Part shown: in pieces, positions 17,394-25,214 of the stretch
Layout: each line of letters starts with the position of its first letter
Numbering within the stretch: the first letter of the stretch is position 1
NCBI GenBank assembly: GCA_964570665.1
Contig: CAZMZH010000001.1
Span: forward strand, 310,001-374,000
Source of the DNA: JAJDAT01 sp964570665
GTDB taxonomy: Bacteria > Nitrospinota > Nitrospinia > Nitrospinales > JAJDAT01
Direction: 5' to 3'
DNA: 64,000 bases
Translations under genes and position numbers: made by a program
Notes under the pieces: generated by a model
What the model saw: the letters and a program-made list of their open reading frames with translations, nothing else
What the model was told of the DNA's origin: nothing
The model's database searches: none

Positions 17394-17780
17394 ATGTCGG
17401 GAAATGAAAATGATAGAGAGTTTACAAGAGTTCCAATTAACTTAAGTGTTGAATTGTCCTGCGATGGAAAAATAATCTCCTCAAAGAACTGCCAAGACGT
17501 GAGCATGAATGGCGTTTATATTATTTCTGAGGAAAAATTTAAAGCGGATTCAACTTGCGAGATCAAGCTACTTGTTGAAAGCGAAGAAATAAAGGCCCAA
17601 GGCCATGTTGAGAGAGTCACAGAGAATGGAATGGCGATTAAGTTTTTGGGAATTGAACTGGAAAGCTATGACAAATTATACGAATTAATTGTCTTTAACT
17701 CTTCAAACTCCGAACAAATGGAAAAAGAGTTTCAAGAACATGTAGGATTGAAAAAAAGAGGAGAGAAAGATAATAAGTAA
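17394..17780 (+). CDS. PilZ-domain protein (c-di-GMP receptor)
   Basis: A 128-residue protein that is essentially a single PilZ domain. The c-di-GMP-binding RxxxR motif is R8-EFT-R12 and the partner D/NxSxxG motif is DVSMNG at 35-40, so both key parts are intact. It is convergent with the chemosensory genes (10 bp from the cheX stop), and the HD-GYP phosphodiesterase at 56335-57309 shows that c-di-GMP turnover exists in this organism. Likely output: control of motility or surface behaviour, inferred from the family. Confidence 0.88.
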   Translation: MSGNENDREFTRVPINLSVELSCDGKIISSKNCQDVSMNGVYIISEEKFKADSTCEIKLLVESEEIKAQGHVERVTENGMAIKFLGIELESYDKLYELIVFNSSNSEQMEKEFQEHVGLKKRGEKDNK

Positions 17781-17789
17781 GATAAACCT

Positions 17790-18233
17790 TTAACTTGATC
17801 GTTTTTGAACAGATACCACAAAAGATTGACCTTCGTAACAAAAAACGGCTTTGGCAACCTCAACACTATCAGAAATATATAATTGGTGGTCTGTTATCGC
17901 ACAAGCTGGTAAAGACAATTGACATTGTTGATGTTCTGGCAAGAGTCCTTTAATATTACCTCCAACCATATTGGTTAGTTCTCCCAAAGCATCTTGAATT
18001 TCTTCCATAGATGCGGTTGCTTCATCAATGCCAAACATTACAGAAGCGGCTCTTCGCGCCACTGAGGCTGGGCAGTGAATTGAAATGGTTCCATTCCACG
18101 CACCGGTAATTTGGATGAACCCCAGTAAAGTCTTTTCAATTTCAGAGGATTGAAATACATCAGTCGTTTCAACATCAATTTCTAATATCGATTGCCAAAC
18201 TTCTTTTGTATATTGAACAATTTCAGCTTCCAT
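17790..18233 (-). CDS. cheX: CheX/CheC-family chemotaxis protein
   Basis: A 147-residue protein of the CheC/CheX/FliY superfamily, which dephosphorylates CheY-P. The conserved E-x-x-N element is seen in GELTNMVGGNIKG. The TGAWNGTISIHCP strand near residue 40 and single-copy motif fit CheX or a CheX-like form rather than two-motif CheC. It is the last gene of a chemosensory run (cheY, cheB, cheR, cheX, minus strand), 5 bp after cheR. Its likely partner is the CheY-like protein at 19901-20272. Confidence 0.75.
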   Translation of the reverse strand: MEAEIVQYTKEVWQSILEIDVETTDVFQSSEIEKTLLGFIQITGAWNGTISIHCPASVARRAASVMFGIDEATASMEEIQDALGELTNMVGGNIKGLLPEHQQCQLSLPACAITDHQLYISDSVEVAKAVFCYEGQSFVVSVQKRSS

Positions 18234-18238
18234 AATTT

Positions 18239-19060
18239 TTAAGTCTCTATTTTATAGCAACCAGCTTGAGGAAATTGGACTCGAATAAATTTATCGTCTA
18301 AATTTAAAGTAGTTTCCGCCGCTCCTAAAAACGTATAACCATCGGGCTTCAACATACCCCTAATATTTCCCAGTATTCGCTTTTTAGTTTCGACATCGAA
18401 ATAAATCAGAACGTTCCTCATCATGACAATATCCATTTTGGGCATCAGGGGCCATCTCTCTGATAGGTTAATTTGACGAAAGTCAATTTGCTTTCTTAAA
18501 TCATCCTTTACCCTCCAGGTCATATTTTCTCTTTGAAAATACTTGACCAAATACATAGCGGGCAACCCTCGATTAACCTCTAATTGGGAATAAATCCCTT
18601 CTCTACAACGAGTAAGCATTTGGGTAGAGAGATCGCTAGCAATAAAGGTGAATTTCCAATTAGCCAACTCAGGAAAGTTTTCCCTTAATAACATGAGAAT
18701 TGTATAAGGTTCCTGACCGCTAGAACTCGCTCCGCACCATATGCTAAAAGTCTTTTCATTTGCTCTACTCTTAAGTAATTCTGGAATAACAACCTTTTTG
18801 AGCGCTTCAAAGGGATGCAGATCCCTAAAAAACGATGTCTCATTGGTCGTCATAGCGTCTATAACTTTTTGAGCAAATGGACCTCTTAATTGAGTTTTGA
18901 GCTTTGCAACTAGTTCTTCAATCGTTTTTAGGCCTTCTTGATTTACAAGTGGCCACATCCTCGACTCAACCAAATATTCTTTTCCAGGTTCTAGAATAAT
19001 GGCAGAACGCTCTTTTATTAACTTTCTAATAAAATCAAAGTCCTTGGGATTGATGGCCAT
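18239..19060 (-). CDS. cheR: Chemotaxis protein methyltransferase CheR
   Basis: SAM-dependent methyltransferase that methylates glutamates of chemoreceptors. The 273 residues include the N-terminal helical domain (to about 75), TNETSFFRDLHPFEAL, and the SAM-binding CheR domain with FSIWCGASSSGQEPYTILMLL (motif I) and MRNVLIYFDVETKKRIL (the post-motif region typical of CheR). AAGG lies 5 nt before the ATG. It is adjacent to cheB and cheX. No receptor (MCP), CheA or CheW gene occurs in this window, so the system is completed elsewhere. Confidence 0.95.
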   Translation of the reverse strand: MAINPKDFDFIRKLIKERSAIILEPGKEYLVESRMWPLVNQEGLKTIEELVAKLKTQLRGPFAQKVIDAMTTNETSFFRDLHPFEALKKVVIPELLKSRANEKTFSIWCGASSSGQEPYTILMLLRENFPELANWKFTFIASDLSTQMLTRCREGIYSQLEVNRGLPAMYLVKYFQRENMTWRVKDDLRKQIDFRQINLSERWPLMPKMDIVMMRNVLIYFDVETKKRILGNIRGMLKPDGYTFLGAAETTLNLDDKFIRVQFPQAGCYKIET

Positions 19061-19102
19061 AAATACCTTTTTAAAAAATCGAAACCCTGTTTTCGCTTAA
19101 CA

Positions 19103-19744
19103 TTAAGTCAAAATCTTAACTGGAGATACCTTTAGAAGTATTTCGGCCGCCAACTGTTTTAAAGGCAATTCTTTATGAGCTAAGCCTGATTGCGCCACTT
19201 GACCTGGCATTCCCCAAACAATGCTAGTGTTCTTATCTTGAACCATTACATAACCACCCGCATTCCTAATTGCTTCACAGCCTTTAAGCCCATCTTTTCC
19301 CATACCTGTCAAAACTACCGCTAAAGCTCTTGGCCCAAATAAAGCTGCCACAGAACGAAATAAAACATCTACAGCCGGTCTACAAGAATTCTCTGGAGGA
19401 TCTTGGTTTAGACTCAAAACAGGTTCGCTAAAACTTCCCTTTAAAAACATATGATAATCGCCAGGGGCTAAATAAGCGGTACCGTTTTCTAAACTATCCC
19501 CTTCTTTCGCTTCAATTATCCTAATTTTGACAACTGAATCTAACCTATCAGCCAACCTTTTAGTAAAATTTGCCGGCATATGTTGGACTATTAAAACTGG
19601 AATTGGAAAATTTTCTGGAAATGGCTCTAAAAGCTTTTGCAAGGCATCAGGCCCTCCCGTCGAAGACCCAATTACCAGGACGTCGATTTTCTTTTTTTTC
19701 TCGCGGCCTTTAAAACCAACCATCTTATGAAAATTCCGCTCCAA
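19103..19744 (-). CDS. cheB: Stand-alone CheB-type protein-glutamate methylesterase (no receiver domain)
   Basis: Removes methyl esters from chemoreceptors. The catalytic Ser, His and Asp regions are visible as GSSTGGPDAL, VQHMPANFTKRLADRLD and LTGMGKDGLKG. At about 213 residues it contains only the catalytic domain; the N-terminal receiver domain and linker of canonical CheB (about 350 residues) are absent. Start is either TTG at 19744 or ATG at 19723 (MVGFKGREKKK); neither has a strong ribosome binding site, and the region upstream has no receiver-like frame. The CheY-like gene 156 bp upstream may supply phospho-control in trans, which is inference. Confidence 0.9.
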   Translation of the reverse strand: MERNFHKMVGFKGREKKKKIDVLVIGSSTGGPDALQKLLEPFPENFPIPVLIVQHMPANFTKRLADRLDSVVKIRIIEAKEGDSLENGTAYLAPGDYHMFLKGSFSEPVLSLNQDPPENSCRPAVDVLFRSVAALFGPRALAVVLTGMGKDGLKGCEAIRNAGGYVMVQDKNTSIVWGMPGQVAQSGLAHKELPLKQLAAEILLKVSPVKILT

Positions 19745-19900
19745 CCCAACTTTTTCGGCGCTTTAACAAACTTAAAATCGACCTAACCTACTTATTTTTA
19801 GCGATTTGATTAAAAAATAGCAAAAACGTTATTTTAATAAATCTTCCCAGAAACCATTTTTTCATTAAAAAACCAAGACGTAAAACTCAAAGCTAATGCG

Positions 19901-20272
19901 TCAAGAATTTACAACCCCTAACAAAGTCAGCTTTTCTTTAATTATGTCTTTAGTAAACGGTTTCATCACATATTCGTTAGCGCCAGCCTCTAAGGCTTTA
20001 ATTACTTGGGACATTTCAGTTTCAGTTGTAACCATCATCAGGAGCATATCGTTATAGTTTGCATCTTTTCTAACTTCGCAAACAAACTCATACCCATTCA
20101 TTTCAGGCATGTTCCAATCGACTAGAGCTATCTCTACTTTCCCTACCTCTTTGAGACGTTCTACTGCCTGACGACCATTACCAGCTTCAAAAATCTCGAA
20201 GCCCATTTCCCTCAACATCTTCCCTAGAATTAGGCGAATTGCTTTGGAATCATCAATTACCAGAGCTCGCAC
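19901..20272 (-). CDS. cheY: CheY-like response regulator
   Basis: A single receiver domain of 123 residues. The acidic pocket is D7-D8, the phosphoacceptor is D52 (ALVDWNMPEMNG), followed by T82/T83 and K104 (YVMKPF), all expected for an active CheY. GTG start with a strong ribosome binding site (AAGGAGG, 5 nt upstream). It begins the minus-strand run cheY-cheB-cheR-cheX, so it is probably the target of the CheX-like phosphatase. Confidence 0.92.
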   Translation of the reverse strand: MRALVIDDSKAIRLILGKMLREMGFEIFEAGNGRQAVERLKEVGKVEIALVDWNMPEMNGYEFVCEVRKDANYNDMLLMMVTTETEMSQVIKALEAGANEYVMKPFTKDIIKEKLTLLGVVNS

Positions 20273-20330
20273 TACTGCCTCCTTTTTTTGCCCATTTAAA
20301 TTTCAATACCGAGGCTAAACTTTAATATTA

Positions 20331-20358
20331 ATTATAATCTAAAACCAAATCTTTGAAA
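20331..20358 (-). promoter_or_regulatory. Possible promoter of the cheY-cheB-cheR-cheX run
   Basis: A perfect TATAAT (20331-20336, minus strand) lies 16 bp downstream of a weak TTTCAA (20353-20358), about 60 bp before the cheY start. Confidence 0.35.
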
Positions 20359-20442
20359 CTTTAATATTGTAACAAAATCTTAATAATCAACATCATTGCT
20401 ACTAAAGTTCTCTTTCCACTTAAAGTAAACCTAATAAACTGC

Positions 20443-20488
20443 CAAAAAAAACCCCTTCTCTAGGACCTATAAGCCAAAGAGAAGGGGT
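20443..20488 (-). terminator. Intrinsic terminator downstream of the oxidoreductase accessory-subunit gene
   Basis: An 11-bp perfect inverted repeat (20451-20461 with 20478-20488, 16-nt loop) is followed on the minus strand by eight T (20443-20450), 78 bp after the gene at 20566-21285. Confidence 0.85.
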
Positions 20489-20565
20489 ATAAAAATTAGC
20501 CTAATGTTTTAAATGCTCCCATTTAGGCGAAATTCGCAAGTTTTTCATAAATCCACCGAATAAAC

Positions 20566-21285
20566 TTACTCGGCATTTTCATCCAAACCAGTTTCTAATT
20601 CGTTCATGAAAAGAGTTGTATCTTCTTTAGAAGGAATTTTAGCTTCTTCTTTTAATCTTTTAATCTCTATCAATTCTGCAGATCCTTCAGGAGTTTTTGC
20701 CCAAGGAGTCAAACCTTCGGCCAATTGGCGTTTTACTTCAGCAGTAACAGCCTCTAATTTTGAACTGTCAAGATCTCGAATAGAAATTAAAGCGTCTTCA
20801 TGTCCATCGTATGCACACATGGCTACCGTATAACAGTTTGTGTTAGCTCGGATCATTTTAAGAGTAATGTTCGCAAAATGACAATGCACCCCAATAAACA
20901 CCCCGCATTCAATTTTGTTATGCATGATAGTTAAATTTGGATGACAAGGATTGATAACTCTTTCAGGATCAATTTTAGGATAAATAGGCCTATAATCTGG
21001 CATTGTAATTATATTCATCCCTGGAACTGCGGCTACTAAATCAAGAGCTAATTGAGATTTATGTATTGTCTCTTCATTCCATCCCCAAATTAACATTGGG
21101 CCAGGATGCAATGTTGGATTTCTTTTCGTCAACAGCTTGGTTGCCAAGGTTTCAATGGCTTTTGCCGTAGGAACATGTTCGCCTTCTACAAGGTCATAAC
21201 CCGAACCTTGTATTGGTTGGAAAATACCCATAGCTGCTGCAGAAGGTGGTAATAAACCTACGGGTCCGACTTCTAATTTTGGCAT
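20566..21285 (-). CDS. Accessory (epsilon-type) subunit of five-subunit 2-oxoacid:ferredoxin oxidoreductase, 'CODH beta subunit family'
   Basis: A 239-residue soluble protein. Landmarks that I recall for the PorE/ForE-type subunit of Hydrogenobacter and Nitrospira/Nitrospina (often labelled carbon monoxide dehydrogenase beta subunit family) are VGLLPPS near the start, GYDLVEGEHVPTAKAIE, NPTLHPGPMLIWGWNE, MPDYRPIYPKI, NPCHPNLTIMHNKIECGVFIGVHCHFANITLKMIRANT and CAYDGHEDA. In those organisms it belongs to oxidoreductases of the reductive TCA cycle. Here no alpha, beta, gamma or delta subunit lies beside it; the neighbours are cheY and a SnoaL-like gene. Identification rests on memory of the family, so function is moderately certain. 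Confidence 0.7.
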   Translation of the reverse strand: MPKLEVGPVGLLPPSAAAMGIFQPIQGSGYDLVEGEHVPTAKAIETLATKLLTKRNPTLHPGPMLIWGWNEETIHKSQLALDLVAAVPGMNIITMPDYRPIYPKIDPERVINPCHPNLTIMHNKIECGVFIGVHCHFANITLKMIRANTNCYTVAMCAYDGHEDALISIRDLDSSKLEAVTAEVKRQLAEGLTPWAKTPEGSAELIEIKRLKEEAKIPSKEDTTLFMNELETGLDENAE

Positions 21286-21497
21286 TATTTCAAAACCTCA
21301 ATAAAAATTAACCGATAATAACCTTTAATATATTAACTCACGGAAAGACAAAACTGAGCCTTACCGAAATTCGCTTTAAAAAACGTCCATAATATTATCA
21401 ATCTAAACCGCTGTCAATCTTAAAGTGCTAGTTTAAATGAACCTTACTATCGCGACTTCAAGGTTTTTTTCACAAAAAAACCCAAAAGATCATACTA

Positions 21498-21887
21498 TTA
21501 AACTTGGGGTAGGTGAGATGCATGGTGGAGTACCATTTTCCAATCTTCGCCAATTCTTTGAAATAAATTAGTGGCAAAAACCTTAGAGGCTTGTACTCCT
21601 GTCATAGAAATTGAAAACAAATTCTCCTGACACCGAACCCAAGCCAAGTCGTCTGTAACTAAAGCTTCAATTTCAGATAATTTAATCTCCATATTATCCG
21701 TATTTTCAAAAATATCCTTCCAACTTTTTATGATAGATTCGTAATTGTTTAAAGGGGGCCAACCTGGATGAACACAGCTGACTTGTCCCAAATTGCTCCA
21801 AACCTCTCGCATTTTTTCCAGATTTTGGGAATTAAACGCTTTATAAAAGCTTTCATTAGCTAATTTCGCTTTTTCTTCTAAAGTCAT
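21498..21887 (-). CDS. SnoaL/NTF2-fold protein
   Basis: A 129-residue single-domain protein with the pattern of SnoaL-like (NTF2-fold) proteins: an N-terminal helix (EKAKLANESFYKAFNSQNLEKMREVW), then VSCVHPGWPPLNNYESIIKSW, then strands ending LFQRIGEDWKMVLHHASHLP. The HPGWPP and HHASH pieces are typical of a bacterial SnoaL_3-like group often annotated as DUF4440/nuclear transport factor 2 family. It may be an enzyme or a ligand-binding protein; nothing shows which. It is 24 bp after ccmG and could be the last gene of the ccm operon. Confidence 0.75.
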   Translation of the reverse strand: MTLEEKAKLANESFYKAFNSQNLEKMREVWSNLGQVSCVHPGWPPLNNYESIIKSWKDIFENTDNMEIKLSEIEALVTDDLAWVRCQENLFSISMTGVQASKVFATNLFQRIGEDWKMVLHHASHLPQV

Positions 21888-21911
21888 TTATTTCATTTCT
21901 TAGCTTATTGT

Positions 21912-22481
21912 TTATCTCAGCTTCTTTTTTAATAAGAATTCAATCGCTTCAATAGTCTCAGCAGAGGACCAATTTTTAGCTCCATCCACTTTAGCCGTAA
22001 CATGTCCCGACCTCGCCACCACATAAGTAATGGGAATGGTGTGAGACTGATAAAGCTTTTCAGCCTTTCCCTCTCGGTCTAATAAAATCGGGAAAGAAAG
22101 GTTTCTTTCATCAACAAATTCTTTAACTCCACCGGCCTTATCAATACTTACAGCTAAAACAATAAACTCTTGGGAGCGGAACCTACGATAGAGTTTCTCA
22201 AGGGAAGGCATCTCAATGCGACACGGAACGCACCAGGTAGCCCAGAAGTTTATCAATATCACTTGACCGCGATAGTCTTTCAAGCTTACTCGATTCCCTT
22301 TTAAATTAATTAGGGAAAATTCGGGAGCCAGATAACCTATTTCTGCTTTCTCTTCATTTACCAGCCTTTTGGGTTTTACCTGGGACAGCTCTAGCGGTTC
22401 TTCATTATAATGGCTAACCAGTAAAAATATGGATAGGGCAAATAAGAAAAAATATAACCCAATATATTTTTTAATGGGAAT
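21912..22481 (-). CDS. ccmG: CcmG/TlpA-type thioredoxin-fold thiol:disulfide oxidoreductase (apparent ATT start)
   Basis: Membrane-anchored thioredoxin-like protein that reduces apocytochrome c cysteines in the periplasm. Reading the frame upstream of the first conventional start (TTG 22283) gives a coherent membrane anchor (KKYIGLYFFLFALSIFLLVS) and the typical TlpA lead-in APEFSLINLKGNRVSLKDYRGQ, so the true start must lie at least as far as 22481. No ATG, GTG or TTG exists in that stretch before an in-frame stop (22491-22493). An ATT at 22479-22481 lies 7 nt after AGAAGGAG, giving 189 residues and overlapping ccmC by 11 bp. The active site is WCVPC (Cys84, Cys87 in this numbering). The gene is real; the exact start is inferred. 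Confidence 0.85.
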   Translation of the reverse strand: MPIKKYIGLYFFLFALSIFLLVSHYNEEPLELSQVKPKRLVNEEKAEIGYLAPEFSLINLKGNRVSLKDYRGQVILINFWATWCVPCRIEMPSLEKLYRRFRSQEFIVLAVSIDKAGGVKEFVDERNLSFPILLDREGKAEKLYQSHTIPITYVVARSGHVTAKVDGAKNWSSAETIEAIEFLLKKKLR

Positions 22482-23190
22482 AAAGCCGCTCCTTCTTTAT
22501 CTGATCAATCTCATCTTTCATTTTCTCAATTCGAATCCTTTGTCCCATCAGCAAAAAATATAAAAGAGTAAAAGCTCCTAATGAGACCATTAAAGTCATG
22601 ACCATTGAATCGTCCATTCCCGAACCAAACCCCTCGGGAGTGATCATCTTAGGTTTAGGATGAAAGGTTCTCCACCATAATACAGAAAAATGAATAATAG
22701 GAATATTAAGGAACCCCGCAATCCCTATAACCGCAGAATACCTCGCTCGCATTGACCCTGCGCCGGTTTGCAATCTCAACATAATATAAGATACATATAT
22801 TAACCATAATACTAGGGTCGAGGTAAGCCGAGCATCCCAAACCCACCATGTCCCCCATATAGGCTTAGCCCAAATAGGCCCCGTAATCAAAACAAGAGAA
22901 CAAAAAACAACCCCAATTTCGGCCGAAGATTGCGCATAAATATCCCACTCTCTTTCTCGTTTCCATAAATACAAAATACTGCTAGCAAAAACGATAAAAA
23001 ACGCGAAAAAGGATAGCCAGGCCGAAGGAATATGGTAATACATGATCCGTTGAACCAAGCCTTCCTGTTTTTCGGTCGGTACATATATAAAAATTGCGTA
23101 GACCATCGCCAGGCAGGCAAGCAAGGTCAATCCCCACAAAAACCAATTAATCCCGGAGTCTTCTCCTTTTTCGTCTAAATCTTCACTCAC
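22471..23190 (-). CDS. ccmC: Heme exporter protein CcmC
   Basis: Inner-membrane protein that presents heme to CcmE. The 239 residues contain about six membrane segments and the tryptophan-rich WWD-like motif in GTWWVWDARLTSTLVLW, with the flanking histidine regions (YHIPSAWLSFFAF and IHFSVLWWRTFHPK) that hold heme. GTG start overlaps the ccmD stop by 4 bp with AAGGA about 9 nt upstream. The 3' end overlaps the ccmG start. Part of ccmF-H-I-A-B-D-C-G. Confidence 0.95.
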   Translation of the reverse strand: MSEDLDEKGEDSGINWFLWGLTLLACLAMVYAIFIYVPTEKQEGLVQRIMYYHIPSAWLSFFAFFIVFASSILYLWKREREWDIYAQSSAEIGVVFCSLVLITGPIWAKPIWGTWWVWDARLTSTLVLWLIYVSYIMLRLQTGAGSMRARYSAVIGIAGFLNIPIIHFSVLWWRTFHPKPKMITPEGFGSGMDDSMVMTLMVSLGAFTLLYFLLMGQRIRIEKMKDEIDQIKKERLYSH

Positions 23191-23336
23191 TTGTCCGAGT
23201 CCTTTTCCAGAGTTTCCTTCAACAATTCCAGATCTCGCCTAAGAGCTTCGTTCCGTCTCATTAAACTGATGACATAAATAAGGATCCCCGCCCAGACAAA
23301 AGCATTTGCGGCGAATAAATAACCTAACTGGCCCAT
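23187..23336 (-). CDS. ccmD: Heme exporter accessory protein CcmD
   Basis: A 49-residue single-pass protein encoded between ccmB (7 bp upstream) and ccmC (4-bp overlap), exactly where ccmD occurs in Ccm operons. It starts MGQLGYLFAANAFVWAG, has one membrane helix (about 7-27), then a basic, coiled-coil tail (RRNEALRRDLELLKETLEK). CcmD stabilises the CcmABC complex and helps release holo-CcmE. Length, topology and position support the call even though CcmD proteins have little conserved sequence. Confidence 0.88.
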   Translation of the reverse strand: MGQLGYLFAANAFVWAGILIYVISLMRRNEALRRDLELLKETLEKDSDK

Positions 23337-23343
23337 GTCAGTT

Positions 23344-24024
23344 TCATTCCTCCAGAATATGGTCAATGGTCATAATAGACACCGCTAAAAAAACGATATC
23401 AAAACACGAAATCAATCCAATCCATTTGGTCATTTCAGACAATTTTTCTCCCGCTAACAATCTACCCGTCATATTAACCGAGCCAATAACAACTGGCGTT
23501 ACCAAGGGATATAGTAAAATCGGCAACATGATCTCTCTGGTTTTTAAATTTGACGCCAGAGAAGATAACAAAGTTCCTAAAACACAAAATCCAATAGAAC
23601 CTAAAAATATTACCAATAATAACGGAAATAAAACACTGATAATATCCACATTAAAAAAGATCATAAATACTGGAAGGATTAACGCTTCCATTGCGCTTAA
23701 AAATAATAAATTACTGATCATCTTGCCAAAATAAATCGCCGTTCGATCAGCTGGACTCAGCATCATCCCTTGAAGACAACCATTTTCTTTCTCTAAAGTG
23801 AAAGATCTATTGAGTCCTAAAGTCCCTGAAAAAATAAAAGCTACCCATAATACTCCTGGCCCCACATCATTTGCGTTCACAATACTTAAATTAATGGAAA
23901 ATATAAAAATAAGGATTGATAGAACGGAAAAAATAAACATAGAGCCAAATAGCTCTTTAGTTTTGAGCTCCGAAAGCACGTCTTTCCAAATTATGGCTTT
24001 TATTTGAGCAAGGTAAGATTTCAT
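23344..24024 (-). CDS. ccmB: Heme exporter protein CcmB
   Basis: The membrane subunit of the CcmAB transporter that powers release of heme-CcmE. The 226 residues form about six membrane helices and contain the family pattern LWVAFIFSGTLGLNRSFTLEKENGCLQGMMLSP (in pieces), which is characteristic of CcmB. Located between ccmA (29 bp upstream) and ccmD. Confidence 0.95.
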   Translation of the reverse strand: MKSYLAQIKAIIWKDVLSELKTKELFGSMFIFSVLSILIFIFSINLSIVNANDVGPGVLWVAFIFSGTLGLNRSFTLEKENGCLQGMMLSPADRTAIYFGKMISNLLFLSAMEALILPVFMIFFNVDIISVLFPLLLVIFLGSIGFCVLGTLLSSLASNLKTREIMLPILLYPLVTPVVIGSVNMTGRLLAGEKLSEMTKWIGLISCFDIVFLAVSIMTIDHILEE

Positions 24025-24053
24025 TTTTTAGAAAAATAACTCGGTGACTTAAA

Positions 24054-24809
24054 TTATTTTATAGAATTGCCAATTCGGCTATTAGCTATCGTTTTATAGT
24101 AAAATTCCTCAAAACTATTTTTATCGACATCGTCAATATGGCCCATAAAAGCCTTTTTCCCATCGGCCATTATTGCAACACGATCGCACATTTCCAACCC
24201 TCTAGAAATATCATGCGTGATCATCACAATGCTCCGTTTAGCGTCGCGTAAAACCGACAACCGTTCTTTAAGGTTTTCCGAGGCGTGCTGATCTAATCCC
24301 GTATAAGGTTCGTCCAAAAAAAGAATGGCAGGATTATTAATTATCGCTCTTGCTATAGAAAGCCTTTGAGTCATTCCTCTTGAAAAGACTCCAACAGGAT
24401 CGTGCATCCTCGCTTTCAAATCCATTTCGTCAATCACTTGAGCCGCGCGTTCTTCTGGGTTCTCCAACCGATGCATTTTTGCGTAGAAAATCAGGTTCTC
24501 CAATGCGCTTAAATTATCGTACAAATAAGAAGCGTGAGAAATCACTCCAATTTGACTTCGCATTTCTGGAGGGGATTCGGCAATATCAAAGCCCGCAACA
24601 AAAGCGGTTCCCGAAGAGGGTTTGGCAAGCGAAGAAAGTATTTTTATTAAGGTAGTTTTACCGGCTCCATTAGGACCAAATATGGTTAAAAACTCTCCAT
24701 GAAAGAGTTCCAAATCAATACCACGCAACGCTTGAATAAAACCAAACGTTTTTCTTAACGCTTTTACGTATAAGATATGATTAGGAGATGGGAGGCCGTT
24801 TTCAGACAT
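24054..24809 (-). CDS. ccmA: Heme exporter ATP-binding protein CcmA
   Basis: ABC ATPase partner of CcmB. The 251 residues have Walker A GPNGAGKTT, an ABC signature FSRGMTQRLS, Walker B AILFLDEPYTGLD and an H-loop-like ITHD. Cytoplasmic, no membrane segment. Position between the CcmI-like and ccmB genes fixes the specific assignment among ABC ATPases. Confidence 0.93.
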   Translation of the reverse strand: MSENGLPSPNHILYVKALRKTFGFIQALRGIDLELFHGEFLTIFGPNGAGKTTLIKILSSLAKPSSGTAFVAGFDIAESPPEMRSQIGVISHASYLYDNLSALENLIFYAKMHRLENPEERAAQVIDEMDLKARMHDPVGVFSRGMTQRLSIARAIINNPAILFLDEPYTGLDQHASENLKERLSVLRDAKRSIVMITHDISRGLEMCDRVAIMADGKKAFMGHIDDVDKNSFEEFYYKTIANSRIGNSIK

Positions 24810-24871
24810 GAATAGTTTGCAGGATTAAAGGAAATTTACCTAAAATTTAGGTCAAAATCCAATATCTCGGG

Positions 24872-25207
24872 TTATGCGGCCCCGATTTTTTCGGAGGAGG
24901 CTTTTTTCCCCGTCTTTTTATTTTTTTCTAGAGTATCTATCTTCTCTAAAATTTTTACCGCTTCCAATTGGAGCTTTTCTTTCATAGAGGCAAAATCGGA
25001 ATCTGATAACTTTCCTGTCTCTAAATCAAAATCCAATTCTTTAATAGAAAGTAAAACTTCTTCCTTACGCACCAATAAATGCTTGTATTCTTCCAAAGCA
25101 GGATCTCTGGCTACAAACAAATTCTTGATAGCTTTATTGGAAAATAAAGGGACTCCAACTAAGGCCAAAATCCCTACCACAAAAAGTAATTGAAAAAAAT
25201 GAACCAA
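24872..25207 (-). CDS. Short CcmI-like coiled-coil membrane protein
   Basis: A 111-residue protein with one N-terminal membrane helix (about 5-25) and a coiled-coil domain (EYKHLLVRKEEVLLSIKELDFDLETGKLSDSDFASMKEKL). The KELDFDLETGKLSDSDF segment resembles the first helical region of CcmI/CycH-type proteins and of small ccm-linked proteins of delta-proteobacterial-type operons. TTG start with an AGG-containing ribosome binding site that overlaps the ccmH stop. It lies between ccmH and ccmA. Without the TPR domain of full CcmI its role (presenting apocytochrome or a scaffold) is inferred from position. Confidence 0.75.
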   Translation of the reverse strand: MVHFFQLLFVVGILALVGVPLFSNKAIKNLFVARDPALEEYKHLLVRKEEVLLSIKELDFDLETGKLSDSDFASMKEKLQLEAVKILEKIDTLEKNKKTGKKASSEKIGAA

Positions 25208-25214
25208 ATTTAAC

